Source: Beijerinckiaceae bacterium (GTDB lineage Bacteria; Pseudomonadota; Alphaproteobacteria; Rhizobiales; Beijerinckiaceae). Taken from it: DNA of 42,505 nt. The position numbers and the translations under genes are program-made. The stretch covers positions 1 to 42,505 of the forward strand of contig CANGFT010000039.1 of NCBI GenBank assembly GCA_947453205.1. The letters are read 5' to 3'. Below the pieces are notes generated by a model. That model was not told where the DNA came from. It searched no databases and saw only the letters and a list, made by a program, of their open reading frames with translations. Shown here piece by piece: positions 28,826-37,699 of the stretch (position 1 is its first letter; the number at the start of each line of letters is the position of its first letter).

Positions 28826-29635
28826 ATGGCGCAGATCCCCAATGTCCTCTCCATCGCAGGCTCCGACCCTTCGGGCGGGGCGGGCGTTCAGGCTGACCTG
28901 AAGACCTTCGCCGCGCTTGGCTGCTACGGCATGGCCGTCGTCACCGCGCTCACCGCCCAGAACACGCGCGGCGTGACCGGCGTGCATCTGCCGGAGGCGG
29001 ATTTCGTCGCGCGCCAGATCGACGCCATTTTTGATGACATCCGCGTCGACGCCGTGAAAATCGGCATGCTCGGCACGGGCGCCATCGTCGAGGCGGTGGC
29101 CGACCGCCTGCACAGGCACGGCGCGCGCAACATCGTGCTTGACCCGGTTCTGGTGGCCACCAGCGGCGACAGCCTCGGCGCGCCTGATGTGGTCGAGGCC
29201 ATGCGGCGGCGCCTCGTGCCGCTGGCGAGCGTCGTCACGCCCAACATTCCCGAAGCCATGCGCTTCACCGGCGCCGCCGAGCCGCGCGGCCTGTCCGATC
29301 TGGCGGCGATGGCGCAGGAGATGATGGGGCAGGGGGCGCGGGCCGTGCTGGTCAAGGGCGGCCATATGGAGGGCGATGAGGCCAGCGATCTGCTCTTTAC
29401 GGGGCAGGGGCGCCATACCTTCATCCAGCCGCGCATCGCCACCACAAACACCCATGGCACCGGCTGCACGCTCTCATCGGCCATCGCCGCGGAGCTTGCC
29501 AGGGGCGCCGATCTGCCTGAGGCGGTGGAGCGCGCCAAGGCCTATCTCACGCAGGCCCTGCGCAGCGCCGCTCATCTTGATGTCGGCCACGGGCATGGGC
29601 CCGTGAACCATCTGTGGCCGCTCAGCGGAAAATGA
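28826..29635 (+). CDS. thiD: Hydroxymethylpyrimidine/phosphomethylpyrimidine kinase
   Basis: Phosphorylates HMP and HMP-P in thiamine diphosphate synthesis; cytoplasmic, ribokinase fold. Seen: the N-terminal signature SIAGSDPSGGAGVQADLKTF (residues 9-28), ALTAQNTRGV, KIGMLG, DPVLVATSGDSL, VLVKGGH, and the C-terminal anion-hole motif THGTGCTLSSAIAAELA. The 269 residues are standard. It probably shares a transcript with the PaaK-like gene (12-base gap). Its end overlaps the end of the convergent 5'-nucleotidase by 14 bases. No other thi genes and no TPP riboswitch are visible nearby. Confidence 0.95.
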   Translation: MAQIPNVLSIAGSDPSGGAGVQADLKTFAALGCYGMAVVTALTAQNTRGVTGVHLPEADFVARQIDAIFDDIRVDAVKIGMLGTGAIVEAVADRLHRHGARNIVLDPVLVATSGDSLGAPDVVEAMRRRLVPLASVVTPNIPEAMRFTGAAEPRGLSDLAAMAQEMMGQGARAVLVKGGHMEGDEASDLLFTGQGRHTFIQPRIATTNTHGTGCTLSSAIAAELARGADLPEAVERAKAYLTQALRSAAHLDVGHGHGPVNHLWPLSGK

Positions 29636-31139
29636 TGCGCCCCTCGACGCGGGCCGAGACCTGCCCGAGCTTGCGCGCATAGGCCATCACGTCATTGGCG
29701 GCGAGACGGTCGCCATAATCTTCCGTGGCGGCGGGATCGCGCAGGGATGCATAGCCATCGCCTCCGCGCACCATGAAGTCATAGGTCGCGAGTTGATAGG
29801 TCCGGGCCGGATCGAGCGGCGCGCCGTCCGCCTCGATGGAGATGACGCGCTGGCCCGCAGGCGCATTGGCGTCGGCCACGATCTTCAGTCCGGAGACCTG
29901 GGGGAAACGTCCGGAGCCGATCTGCGACAGGCCGTTCTCGATGGCTGCACGGACCTGCGCGCCTGTGACCCTGGTCAACACGGTTTTCGAACCGAAGGGC
30001 AGTTCGGTGAGGATGTCGCGGCGCGTCAGGCGATGGCCTGCGGGATACTGGCGGTTGCCGCGGATGGAGCCGCCGTTGATGATGGCGATCTGCGCGCCCG
30101 TCTGGGCGCGCATGGCGTCGGCCACGAGACCGCCGATGGCGGCCTCCCCGCCGCGCACCGTCTTGTTGGCGCTGTCGAGGGGCGCGCCAAGGGTGGCGAC
30201 CTCCACATCAAGCTCGCGGCTGAGCTCCGCCTCATATTCGCGCACCCGCAGGAGCATGGCCGGGTCAGGCGTCACGTCCTTCGTGTCGAAGACGCGGTAG
30301 TTCGGCCACCACGAAATCCTGCGCGCGCCATCATCGACTTTCACGGTCACATCCACATCCACCGCGACCACATAATCCGCGTCCTCGCCGGATTCTGTGA
30401 GGGAGGTCCGACCGTCGAAATTGATGTTGAGGTCGTGGTTATGGCCGGACAGAATGATGTCGGCGGCGCGCGAGGTCATGAGCCTGCGCCCGGTCTCCTT
30501 GTCCGCATGGACCACGGCGACGGTGATGTCCGCGCCCTCCTGCTTGAGCCTGCGGGCCGCTGCGGCCACGGTCTCCAGCGTCGGGGCGAATTTGAGCGGC
30601 GCGGAGTTGGAGACCAGCGGCGTCGTCTCCAGCGTCGCCCCGATCAGGCCGATCCTGACGCCGCCGCGCTCGATCATGAGCGTATCGGCATGGTGGGGCA
30701 GCATGGCGCCCCCGGCGTCCCGCAGATTGGCCGCCAGCACGGGAAAGCGCGCCTCGCCCATGCGCTTGAGATAGATGTCCGGCCCGAAGTCGAACTCGTG
30801 ATTGCCCGGCGCGAAGACGTCCGGGGGCAATTCGTTGAACAAAGCGATCATATGCGCGCCCTGGTCGAAGCCCGACATCAGGCTCGGGCTCAGGGTGTCG
30901 CCGGCATGGGCGAAGATCACATTGGGGCTTTTCGCCCGCTCGGCCTTGACCACGGCGGCGAGGCGCGGAAGCCCGCCCCGGCCGCCATCCTCGTTCATCT
31001 TGTAGATGTCGTTGACGAGCACGAAGGTCAGGCGCACGGCTGATTGGGCCTGGGCGTTGGCGCGGCGCGCGCCCGTCAGGGGGGCTGCGAAGGCGGCGCC
31101 GCCGCCCAGGAGGGCTCGGCGGCGGTCAAGAATGGTCAT
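29622..31139 (-). CDS. 5'-nucleotidase / metallophosphatase (UshA-like), Tat-exported
   Basis: Periplasmic hydrolase of nucleotides or related phosphoesters, 505 residues. Seen: a twin-arginine type leader (DRRRALLGGGAAFA), the metallophosphatase motifs VLVNDIYK (replacing the usual NDxH), HAGDTLSPS, GNHEFDFG, and SGHNHDLN, then the C-terminal 5'-nucleotidase domain with AIINGGSIRG and LPFGSKTVL. The first motif carries no His after Asp (NDIY), a small departure from canonical UshA. The 3' end overlaps thiD by 14 bases in opposite orientation, and the 5' end faces hemH across 118 bases. Substrate preference cannot be told. Confidence 0.9.
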   Translation of the reverse strand: MTILDRRRALLGGGAAFAAPLTGARRANAQAQSAVRLTFVLVNDIYKMNEDGGRGGLPRLAAVVKAERAKSPNVIFAHAGDTLSPSLMSGFDQGAHMIALFNELPPDVFAPGNHEFDFGPDIYLKRMGEARFPVLAANLRDAGGAMLPHHADTLMIERGGVRIGLIGATLETTPLVSNSAPLKFAPTLETVAAAARRLKQEGADITVAVVHADKETGRRLMTSRAADIILSGHNHDLNINFDGRTSLTESGEDADYVVAVDVDVTVKVDDGARRISWWPNYRVFDTKDVTPDPAMLLRVREYEAELSRELDVEVATLGAPLDSANKTVRGGEAAIGGLVADAMRAQTGAQIAIINGGSIRGNRQYPAGHRLTRRDILTELPFGSKTVLTRVTGAQVRAAIENGLSQIGSGRFPQVSGLKIVADANAPAGQRVISIEADGAPLDPARTYQLATYDFMVRGGDGYASLRDPAATEDYGDRLAANDVMAYARKLGQVSARVEGRIIFR

Positions 31140-31257
31140 GGGTCGATCCTGTCAATTCCCGTCGGTCGCGGCGTCAAGAGCAGTCGCATTTCCTGTCGCA
31201 AACCAGTATCCAGAGCCGACCGTACAAGATCACGCCTTCCGCCGCTATGGACCTGAC

Positions 31258-32331
31258 ATGCTCGCCCTCTCGCCTGACACGATGCGCGCCACCGGCCCCC
31301 TTCCAGAGGGCCATCCGCCCGTGCTCGCCCGCAAGATCGGGGTTCTGCTGGTCAATCTGGGCACGCCGGACGCCACGGATTACTGGTCGGTGCGGCGGTA
31401 TCTCAAGGAATTCCTCTCGGACCGGCGGGTGATCGAGACCTCCCGGCTCATCTGGTGGCCGGTTCTGAACCTCATCATCCTGACCACCCGCCCCGGCCGC
31501 AAGGGCCGCGACTACGCCTCCATCTGGAACCATGAGCGCAACGAAGGCCCGCTGAAGACCATCACCCGCGCGCAGGCCGAGGGCTTCGCCGCCCGTGTGG
31601 AGGCGGGCGCGCTGGGGGCTGGCGGTGGACAGGTCGTGGTCGACTGGGCCATGCGCTATGGCAATCCCTCCATCGCCGCGCGCCTTGATGCGCTGCAGGC
31701 GCAGGGCTGCGACCGGGTGCTGGTCGTGCCGCTCTATCCGCAATATTCCGCCGCCACGAGCGCCACGGTCTGCGACAAGACCTTCGAGGCTCTGGCCGCC
31801 ATGCGCTGGCAGCCGACCCTGCGCGTCGCCCCGCCCTGGCACGACGATCCCGCCTATATCGAGGCCCTCGCCAGTTCGATCCGCGAAGGCATCGCCAAGC
31901 TGGATTTCGAGCCCGAGACGGTCCTCGCCTCCTTCCATGGCGTGCCCATGGACTATCTGCTCAAGGGCGATCCCTACCATTGCCAATGCGCCAAGACCGC
32001 CCGGCTCCTGCGCGAGGCGCTCGGCTGGTCGAAGGACCGGCTGATGCTCACATTCCAGTCCCGCTTCGGCCCCGCCCAATGGCTGACGCCCTACACGGAC
32101 GAGACGGTGAAGGAGTTGGCGCAGAAGGGCATGAAGCGCCTCGCCATCGTGACGCCCGGCTTCTCCGCCGACTGCCTCGAAACCATCGAGGAGATCGGCG
32201 TCGAAAACCGCGACATTTTCCTCGAACATGGCGGCGAGCAATTCGCCCGCATCGACTGCCTCAACGCCAGCCCGCAGGGGATCGACGTGATCGAGGCGGT
32301 GGTGAAACGGGAGCTGTCGGGCTGGATCTGA
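31258..32331 (+). CDS. hemH: Ferrochelatase
   Basis: Inserts ferrous iron into protoporphyrin IX, the last step of protoheme synthesis; cytoplasmic face of the membrane. Seen: VLLVNLGTPD near the N-terminus, PLYPQYSAATSA in the middle, the catalytic-His motif ASFHGVPMDY, then LTFQSRFGPAQWL and VTPGFSADCLETIEEI, which carries the conserved Glu. The 357 residues fit the proteobacterial enzyme. ATG at 31258 was chosen; no strong ribosome-binding site precedes it, and an ATG nine codons in is possible. The upstream 118 bases, shared with the divergent 5'-nucleotidase, show no clear promoter. Confidence 0.95.
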   Translation: MLALSPDTMRATGPLPEGHPPVLARKIGVLLVNLGTPDATDYWSVRRYLKEFLSDRRVIETSRLIWWPVLNLIILTTRPGRKGRDYASIWNHERNEGPLKTITRAQAEGFAARVEAGALGAGGGQVVVDWAMRYGNPSIAARLDALQAQGCDRVLVVPLYPQYSAATSATVCDKTFEALAAMRWQPTLRVAPPWHDDPAYIEALASSIREGIAKLDFEPETVLASFHGVPMDYLLKGDPYHCQCAKTARLLREALGWSKDRLMLTFQSRFGPAQWLTPYTDETVKELAQKGMKRLAIVTPGFSADCLETIEEIGVENRDIFLEHGGEQFARIDCLNASPQGIDVIEAVVKRELSGWI

Positions 32332-32339
32332 TAGGCGAG

Positions 32340-32362
32340 GCCCCGCAGTTCATGCGCGGGGC
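32340..32362. terminator. Hairpin after hemH
   Basis: GCCCCGC (32340-32346) pairs with GCGGGGC (32356-32362) around nine bases, between the hemH stop and the last codons of the convergent methyltransferase gene. There is no U run, so termination is uncertain. Confidence 0.3.
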
Positions 32363-33168
32363 GCTGAAATAGCCTCAAGATGATCTTCGGCGCTTGAGGC
32401 CAGCATCGCCGCGAGCAATTCCTTGATGCGATCGTTGGCCTGCGGCAACAGACGATCCTTATCCGCAGGCGCGTCGGCGATCTTGTCGAAACAGACGACG
32501 ACCCAGTTGTCGCTCTTTGTCGCCGTGACCTGCGCCCCTGGCGCGAAAAGCGCGGAGGCGTCGATGTCATGGGTTTTGTTCCAGACGATGAAGCGCCCGT
32601 CCCGCACATCGAAATTCCACTGGTGGAAGCCGTCGTAGGCGGCGTTTTCCGCCTCGTTGGCGTGATGTTCCAGAAAAACCCGCCCCGCGGGCCTGGCCAC
32701 CATGAGCATCTGGCCGATGGCCCTGATGGGATCGAAGGAGTGGTCGAGCGCGTTTCGGCAATAAACGAGATCATAGGCCTCGAGCGCATAGAAGGAGGTG
32801 AGGTCCTCGGCGAAGGCCTGTTCGGTCTTGAGGGGAAATTCAATGCTGTGGCGGGCGGCGAGCGCTGCATAGAAGGGCGCCAGCGGATCGCAGGCCGTCA
32901 GGTCGATGGGGCGCCCCTCGATGGCGAGGCCGAGCGACGTGATGGGTCCCGCCCCGACGTCAAGCACCTTAAGGCTGTCCAGAGGGGTTCCCGGCCTGAC
33001 GTAATCGAGGGAAAAGGGCCGGTCCGCGCGCATGCGCTCGGCGAAGAGATCGGGCCATTCGAGGCCGCGGGTCTGCATCCATTCATCCCACCAGCGAAGC
33101 TCGAAATCAATGCCGTTCCGCCAGGCCTTGAGTTGCGCGACGAGGGATGAATTCGCTTCTTGCGGCAT
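32350..33168 (-). CDS. Class I SAM-dependent methyltransferase
   Basis: A 272-residue predicted methyltransferase. Seen: SAM-binding motif I KVLDVGAGPITSLG near residues 74-87, an acidic second strand (LTACDPLAPFY), DLVYCRNALDHSFDP as motif IV, and MLMVARPAGRVFLEHHANE after it. The N-terminal RWWDEWMQTRGLEWPDLF occurs in sugar- or polysaccharide-linked methyltransferases. ATG at 33168 has GGAG six bases upstream; the longer frame to 33450 overlaps galE and lacks homology. It follows galE on the same strand with a 79-base gap, so a role in surface polysaccharide is plausible but not shown. Confidence 0.85.
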   Translation of the reverse strand: MPQEANSSLVAQLKAWRNGIDFELRWWDEWMQTRGLEWPDLFAERMRADRPFSLDYVRPGTPLDSLKVLDVGAGPITSLGLAIEGRPIDLTACDPLAPFYAALAARHSIEFPLKTEQAFAEDLTSFYALEAYDLVYCRNALDHSFDPIRAIGQMLMVARPAGRVFLEHHANEAENAAYDGFHQWNFDVRDGRFIVWNKTHDIDASALFAPGAQVTATKSDNWVVVCFDKIADAPADKDRLLPQANDRIKELLAAMLASSAEDHLEAISAPRA

Positions 33169-33247
33169 GGTCGGCTCCGGATGTACGGCCCATCTTGATA
33201 GGGCCGCGCAGAAAAAATGCAAACGCGGGCCGACGTGGGAGGGGGGA

Positions 33248-34237
33248 TCACCCCGCCAGCCGCGCCTCCAGCCCCCGCTCCCAGTCGAGCGCCTGCCGCA
33301 CGATGGCCTCAAGGTCATCGTGGCGGGGCGTCCAGCCAAGCTCCCGGCGGATGCGCTGGTTAGAGGCGACGATGCTGGCGGGATCGCCCGCCCTTCGGCC
33401 CGCAAGCCGCACCTCGAAATCGACGCCGGACACGCGCTTGACCGTGTCAATCACCTCCAGCACCGAATAGCCCCGTCCATAGCCCACATTGCAGGTGATG
33501 GGGCCGGCGCCCGCCCGCAGGCGGCGCAGGGCGTCCATATGGGCGCGCACGAGATCGGTCACATGGATGTAGTCGCGCAGGCAGGAGCCGTCAGGCGTCG
33601 GATAATCCGTGCCGAAGACATCCATGCCCGGACGCCTGCCCAGAGCCGCCTGCACGGCGACCTTGATGAGATGGGTGGCGTTGGGCGTGCTCTGGCCGGA
33701 ACGACCCTTGGGGTCGGCGCCCGCAACGTTGAAATAGCGCAGGGCCGTATAGGAGAGGTCATGGGCGGCGGCGACGTCCGCCAGCATCCATTCCACCATG
33801 AGCTTCGAGCGGCCATAGGGGTTGATGGGGGCGGTCGGCGCGTCCTCCGTCACGGGGTAGGCCTGCGGCTCGCCATAGACGGCGGCGGTCGAGGAGAAGA
33901 TGAAATGCGGCACGCCAGCCTTGACCGCCTGCCCCAGCAGGGCGCGGGCCTTGGCGGTGTTGTTTTCATAATAGAGCAGCGGATCGGCCACGGATTCGGG
34001 CACGACGATCTTGGCGGCGAAATGGATGATGGCGTCGATCTCGAAGCGCCTGATGACGTCGCCCACAAGGGCGGCGTCGCCGAAATCGCCCACAATCAAG
34101 GGCGCCTCTTCGGGAACTGCCCAGCGGAAGCCGGTGGACAGATCGTCGAGCACGACGACCCGCTCGCCCGCGTCCAGCAATTCAAGCACCATGTGGCTGC
34201 CGATATAGCCGGCCCCGCCAGTCACCAGAACGGTCAT
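33248..34237 (-). CDS. galE: UDP-glucose 4-epimerase
   Basis: Interconverts UDP-glucose and UDP-galactose with bound NAD; cytoplasmic. Seen: the N-terminal Rossmann motif VTGGAGYIGSHMV (residues 4-16), DDLSTGF, a Ser-Thr pair in FSSTAAVYGEP, the catalytic Tyr-Lys motif YGRSKLMVE, and LRYFNVAGADPKGR, which is typical of GalE. The 329 residues are standard. It is divergent from galU across 184 bases, so both UDP-glucose enzymes may be expressed together. That gap has no convincing sigma-70 pair. Confidence 0.95.
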   Translation of the reverse strand: MTVLVTGGAGYIGSHMVLELLDAGERVVVLDDLSTGFRWAVPEEAPLIVGDFGDAALVGDVIRRFEIDAIIHFAAKIVVPESVADPLLYYENNTAKARALLGQAVKAGVPHFIFSSTAAVYGEPQAYPVTEDAPTAPINPYGRSKLMVEWMLADVAAAHDLSYTALRYFNVAGADPKGRSGQSTPNATHLIKVAVQAALGRRPGMDVFGTDYPTPDGSCLRDYIHVTDLVRAHMDALRRLRAGAGPITCNVGYGRGYSVLEVIDTVKRVSGVDFEVRLAGRRAGDPASIVASNQRIRRELGWTPRHDDLEAIVRQALDWERGLEARLAG

Positions 34238-34421
34238 GCGAACCTCGCGTCTGCAAGCGTCATTGTCCCAATATGGGTCAGGTCCAGTCTATCCGGGAAA
34301 CCTGTAATAAGAGGTAGATGGGCGAGAAAATCGCAATCCGGCCCGAATGAGGCCAGTTTTTTTACGAATTTCCCGGCAAAGCTGTGGCTTCCGACCCCTC
34401 TGGCTCCCATGATCTGGATTG

Positions 34422-35312
34422 ATGATGACGAAACGCATCCGCAAAGCCGTCTTTCCCGTCGCGGGCCTTGGCACCCGAGTCCTGCCCGCCACCAAGGTGA
34501 TCCCCAAGGAAATGCTGACCGTGGTGGACCGCCCGGTGCTGCAGCATTGCGTCGAGGAGGCCCGCGAGGCCGGGATCGAGCATTTCGTCTTCGTGACCGG
34601 CCGCAACAAGGCGGTGATCGAGGATCACTTCGACCTCGCCTATGAGCTTGAGGACACGCTCGCCAAGCGCGGCAAGACGAAGGAGCTTGAGGCCCTGCTA
34701 GCCGACACGCCCCTCGCCGGCGCCACGAGCTTCACCCGCCAGCAGGCGCCGCTGGGCCTTGGCCATGCCGTCTGGTGCGCGCGGGACATCGTGGGCGACG
34801 AGCCCTTCGCGGTCATGCTGCCGGACATGATCACCCTGCCGGGCGCCCGCGCCAGCCGCTGCCTCGCCCAGTGCATCGAAGCCCATGCGGCCCATGGCGG
34901 CAACGTCATCGCGGTCGAGGAAGTGCCAGCCTCCGACACCCATATGTATGGCGTCGTCTCCATGGGGCGGGATTTCGGCCATACCTTTGAGATCAACGGC
35001 ATGGTGGAGAAGCCCCCGCAGGGAACCGCCCCCTCCAACCTCATCATCTCCGGCCGCTATGTGCTGGAGCCCCAGATCTTCGACATTCTGGAGAAGGTCG
35101 AGAAAGGCGCAGGGGGCGAGATCCAGCTCACCGACGGCATGAAGGCGCTGGCGACGGCGCGGCCTTTCTTTGGCGTGCGCTTCGACGGCAAGACCTATGA
35201 CACCGGCTCGAAAGTGGGTTTCCTCGCCGCCAACGTGGCCTTCGCCCTCGCCCGCCCGGACATTGCGCCGGCCTTTCGGGCGGAGTTGAAGAAGATCGTG
35301 GGGACGATTTAA
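34422..35312 (+). CDS. galU: UTP-glucose-1-phosphate uridylyltransferase
   Basis: Makes UDP-glucose from UTP and glucose 1-phosphate for cell-surface polysaccharides. Seen: the nucleotide-binding signature FPVAGLGTRVLPATKVIPKE near residues 10-29, VDRPVLQHCVEEA, VTGRNKAVIEDHFD, and the central AVMLPDMITLP, then GGEIQLTDGM and the C-terminal FDGKTYDTGSKVGFLAAN. The 296 residues match bacterial GalU. Consecutive ATG codons at 34422 and 34425 (and a TTG at 34419) make the exact start ambiguous by one or two residues. Its TAA shares bases with the TAA of the convergent NRAMP gene. Confidence 0.95.
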   Translation: MMTKRIRKAVFPVAGLGTRVLPATKVIPKEMLTVVDRPVLQHCVEEAREAGIEHFVFVTGRNKAVIEDHFDLAYELEDTLAKRGKTKELEALLADTPLAGATSFTRQQAPLGLGHAVWCARDIVGDEPFAVMLPDMITLPGARASRCLAQCIEAHAAHGGNVIAVEEVPASDTHMYGVVSMGRDFGHTFEINGMVEKPPQGTAPSNLIISGRYVLEPQIFDILEKVEKGAGGEIQLTDGMKALATARPFFGVRFDGKTYDTGSKVGFLAANVAFALARPDIAPAFRAELKKIVGTI

Positions 35313-36619
35313 ACCGCCATCAAAACAAACATCCCCACCGACGCCGCCGCCATCACGGCGGTCGAGATCCAGCCGACCACCCGCAGCGGGCCGCGCACCG
35401 CAAACGCGCCCATGATCGCGCTGTCCGCGCCCATGATCATCATGACCACCATCAGGGGCACGGCGATCACGCCGTTCAGCACCGCCGCCCAGAAGAGGGC
35501 GCTCATGGGCGAGATGGGGGCGAAGGTGAGGGCCATGCCGACCAGCGTCGCCGCCGCCAGGGCGCCATAGAAGGCCTTCGCCTCCATGGGTTTGCGCGAC
35601 AGGCCGATGGTCCAGTCGAAGGCCTCGCCCAGCGCATAGGCGGCCGAGCCGCCGAGCACCGGCACCGCCAGCAGGCCCGTGCCGATGATGCCCAGCGTGA
35701 AGAGCAGGAAGGCGAAGGGGCCCGCCAGAGGCCTGAGCGCCTCAGCGGCCTGAGCGGAGGTCTCCACATTGGCGATCCCGGCCGCATGGAGCGTCGCCGC
35801 CGTCGTCACGATGATGGCGAGCGCCACCAGATTGGAGAAGCCCATGCCAAAGAGCGTGTCGAGCTCGATGCGCTCCAGCGCGCCCGGTCCCTGTTCGGGC
35901 GCGTTCAGCAAATCCGTGCGGAAGGGAAAGAGGCGGATGTCCTCCGCCTCCTCCGAAGCCTGCCAGAAGAACAGATAGGGGCTGATGGTGGTGCCCAGCA
36001 CTGCGACGATGGTGGTCAGATAGTCCTTGTCGAGCCTGATCGCGGGCATGACGAGGTCGAGCCCCAGCCTGCGCCAGTCCACATCCACCACCATCACTGT
36101 GGCGAAATAGGCGAGGAGCGACAGGGTCAGCCATTTCAGCACCCGCACATAGCGGGCGTATTCCACGAAGACCTGCAGCCAGATGCAGAAGGCGCCGAAG
36201 CCCAGCACCAGAAGCCAGCGGGGCGCGGGGGCGATCAGGGTGGCGGCGTCGGCCATCGCGCCCAGATCCGCCCCCAGATTGATGACATTGGCGATCAGCA
36301 GCAGGCAGATCATGGCGCGCATGAGCGCGGGCGGATAGTTGCGGCGCAGCACCCCCGCAAGGCCCAGCCCCGTCACCCGGCCGATGCGCGCGCTGATCAT
36401 CTGCGCAGCGGCCATCAGCGGCCAGGAGAAGAGCATGAGCCAGGTGAGCCCGTAGCCGAACTGGGCGCCCGCCTGCGAATAGGTGGCGATGCCGCTGGGG
36501 TCGTCATCGGAGGCGCCGGTGATGAGGCCCGGCCCCAGCACATCGAGCCAGCGCGATCTGGCCGCCCCTGAAACCGGATCCGGGCTTTCGGGGTCGTCTG
36601 GAGGGCTGGGGCTCGTCAT
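35309..36619 (-). CDS. NRAMP-family divalent metal transporter, non-canonical binding motifs
   Basis: A 436-residue transporter with about eleven membrane helices. Seen: helix 1 with GPGLITGASDDDPSG (DPSG at residues 40-43 instead of the classic DPGN) and helix 6 with TTISPYLFFWQ (210-220), where the classic MPH methionine motif is absent. After that come ASEEAEDIR and FLLFTLGIIGTGLLAVPVLGGSAAYALGE. ATG 36619 was chosen; the frame begins with a TTG ten codons earlier. Loss of the Met ligand suggests a preference other than manganese or iron, perhaps magnesium as in NRAMP-related transporters, but this is inference. It ends four bases inside galU, tail to tail. Confidence 0.87.
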   Translation of the reverse strand: MTSPSPPDDPESPDPVSGAARSRWLDVLGPGLITGASDDDPSGIATYSQAGAQFGYGLTWLMLFSWPLMAAAQMISARIGRVTGLGLAGVLRRNYPPALMRAMICLLLIANVINLGADLGAMADAATLIAPAPRWLLVLGFGAFCIWLQVFVEYARYVRVLKWLTLSLLAYFATVMVVDVDWRRLGLDLVMPAIRLDKDYLTTIVAVLGTTISPYLFFWQASEEAEDIRLFPFRTDLLNAPEQGPGALERIELDTLFGMGFSNLVALAIIVTTAATLHAAGIANVETSAQAAEALRPLAGPFAFLLFTLGIIGTGLLAVPVLGGSAAYALGEAFDWTIGLSRKPMEAKAFYGALAAATLVGMALTFAPISPMSALFWAAVLNGVIAVPLMVVMMIMGADSAIMGAFAVRGPLRVVGWISTAVMAAASVGMFVLMAV

Positions 36620-36685
36620 GGCGCGCAGGCTACTCCTGCGAGGACGCAAATGACAGACCGCTCGCCGTAATGGTAAGACTTCACC

Positions 36686-37699
36686 ATGACCGCATCGACC
36701 ACGCCCCCGGACCAGACGCCCCCATCGACGCTTTCCGCTCTGCGCACCCTTGGTCTGGAGCGGGCCGGGATCGCGGCGGTGGAGGCCGCCTTGCTGGACT
36801 CAACGTCTGGCCTCGCCGCCCAGTTCGACGCCGCCGTGGCCCTCGTCACCCGCGCATCAGGCCGCTTGATCGTCACGGGCATGGGCAAGTCCGGCCATGT
36901 CGGCCGCAAGATCGCGGCGACCCTCGCCTCCACCGGCACGCCCGCCTATTTCGTCCATCCGGGCGAGGCCAGCCATGGGGATCTCGGCATGATCCAGGCG
37001 GGCGACGCCATCCTCGCCCTGTCCTGGTCGGGCGAGACGGCGGAGCTTGCGGACATCATCACCTATTCGCGCCGCTATGGCGTCGCGCTCATCGCCATCA
37101 CCTCGGGCAGCGATTCGGCGCTGGGCCGGGAGGCGGACGTCTGCCTCTGCCTGCCCAAATCCGAGGAGGCCTGCCCCAATGGCCTCGCGCCCACCACCTC
37201 CACCACCATGCAGCTCGCCATGGGCGACGCCCTTGCAGTGGCCCTGCTGGAGGCGCGCGGCTTCACGGCGCAGGATTTCCGTCAGTTCCATCCGGGCGGC
37301 AAGCTTGGGGCCAAGCTCTCCTTCGTGCGCGACATCATGCACAAGGAGGCGGCCATTCCGCTCGCGCCCATGGGCGCGCGGATGGAGGAGGCGCTCATTG
37401 AAATGACCGGCAAGCGCTTCGGCTGCGTCGGGGTCGTCGACGGCGAGGGGCGGCTCGTGGGCATCATCACCGATGGCGACCTGCGCCGCCGCATGAAGGT
37501 CAGCCACGACCTGCTCGCCGAAAAGGTGGAGCAGGTCATGACGCCGCGCCCCATGACCATCAGCCCCGACACGATGGCCGCCGAAGCGCTCGCTCTGCTC
37601 AATCAGACCAAGCGCTCGGTGGTTCTGGTGGTCGATCAAGGCCTGAAGCCGGTCGGCGTCATCCATCTCCACGACCTTTACCGCGTGGGCGTGGCCTAA
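36686..37699 (+). CDS. kdsD: Arabinose-5-phosphate isomerase (KdsD/KpsF family)
   Basis: Converts ribulose 5-phosphate to arabinose 5-phosphate, the first step to Kdo in lipopolysaccharide. Seen: an N-terminal SIS domain ([61 protein letters not shown]) and two C-terminal CBS domains (about residues 215-270 and 275-335). The 337 residues are typical. It is divergent from the NRAMP gene across 66 bases, and its stop overlaps by four bases the stop of the convergent L,D-transpeptidase gene. No other kds genes are in the window. Confidence 0.94.
   Translation: MTASTTPPDQTPPSTLSALRTLGLERAGIAAVEAALLDSTSGLAAQFDAAVALVTRASGRLIVTGMGKSGHVGRKIAATLASTGTPAYFVHPGEASHGDLGMIQAGDAILALSWSGETAELADIITYSRRYGVALIAITSGSDSALGREADVCLCLPKSEEACPNGLAPTTSTTMQLAMGDALAVALLEARGFTAQDFRQFHPGGKLGAKLSFVRDIMHKEAAIPLAPMGARMEEALIEMTGKRFGCVGVVDGEGRLVGIITDGDLRRRMKVSHDLLAEKVEQVMTPRPMTISPDTMAAEALALLNQTKRSVVLVVDQGLKPVGVIHLHDLYRVGVA

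Noticed and set aside
28031-29455. A 474-codon minus-strand frame opposite the PaaK-like gene and thiD
   Set aside because: Both plus-strand genes are supported by motifs; the antisense frame has none.
34350-34372. GGCC/GGCC hairpin followed by T7 as a terminator between galE and galU
   Set aside because: The stem is only four pairs and it lies between divergent genes, where a terminator for either would make no sense.
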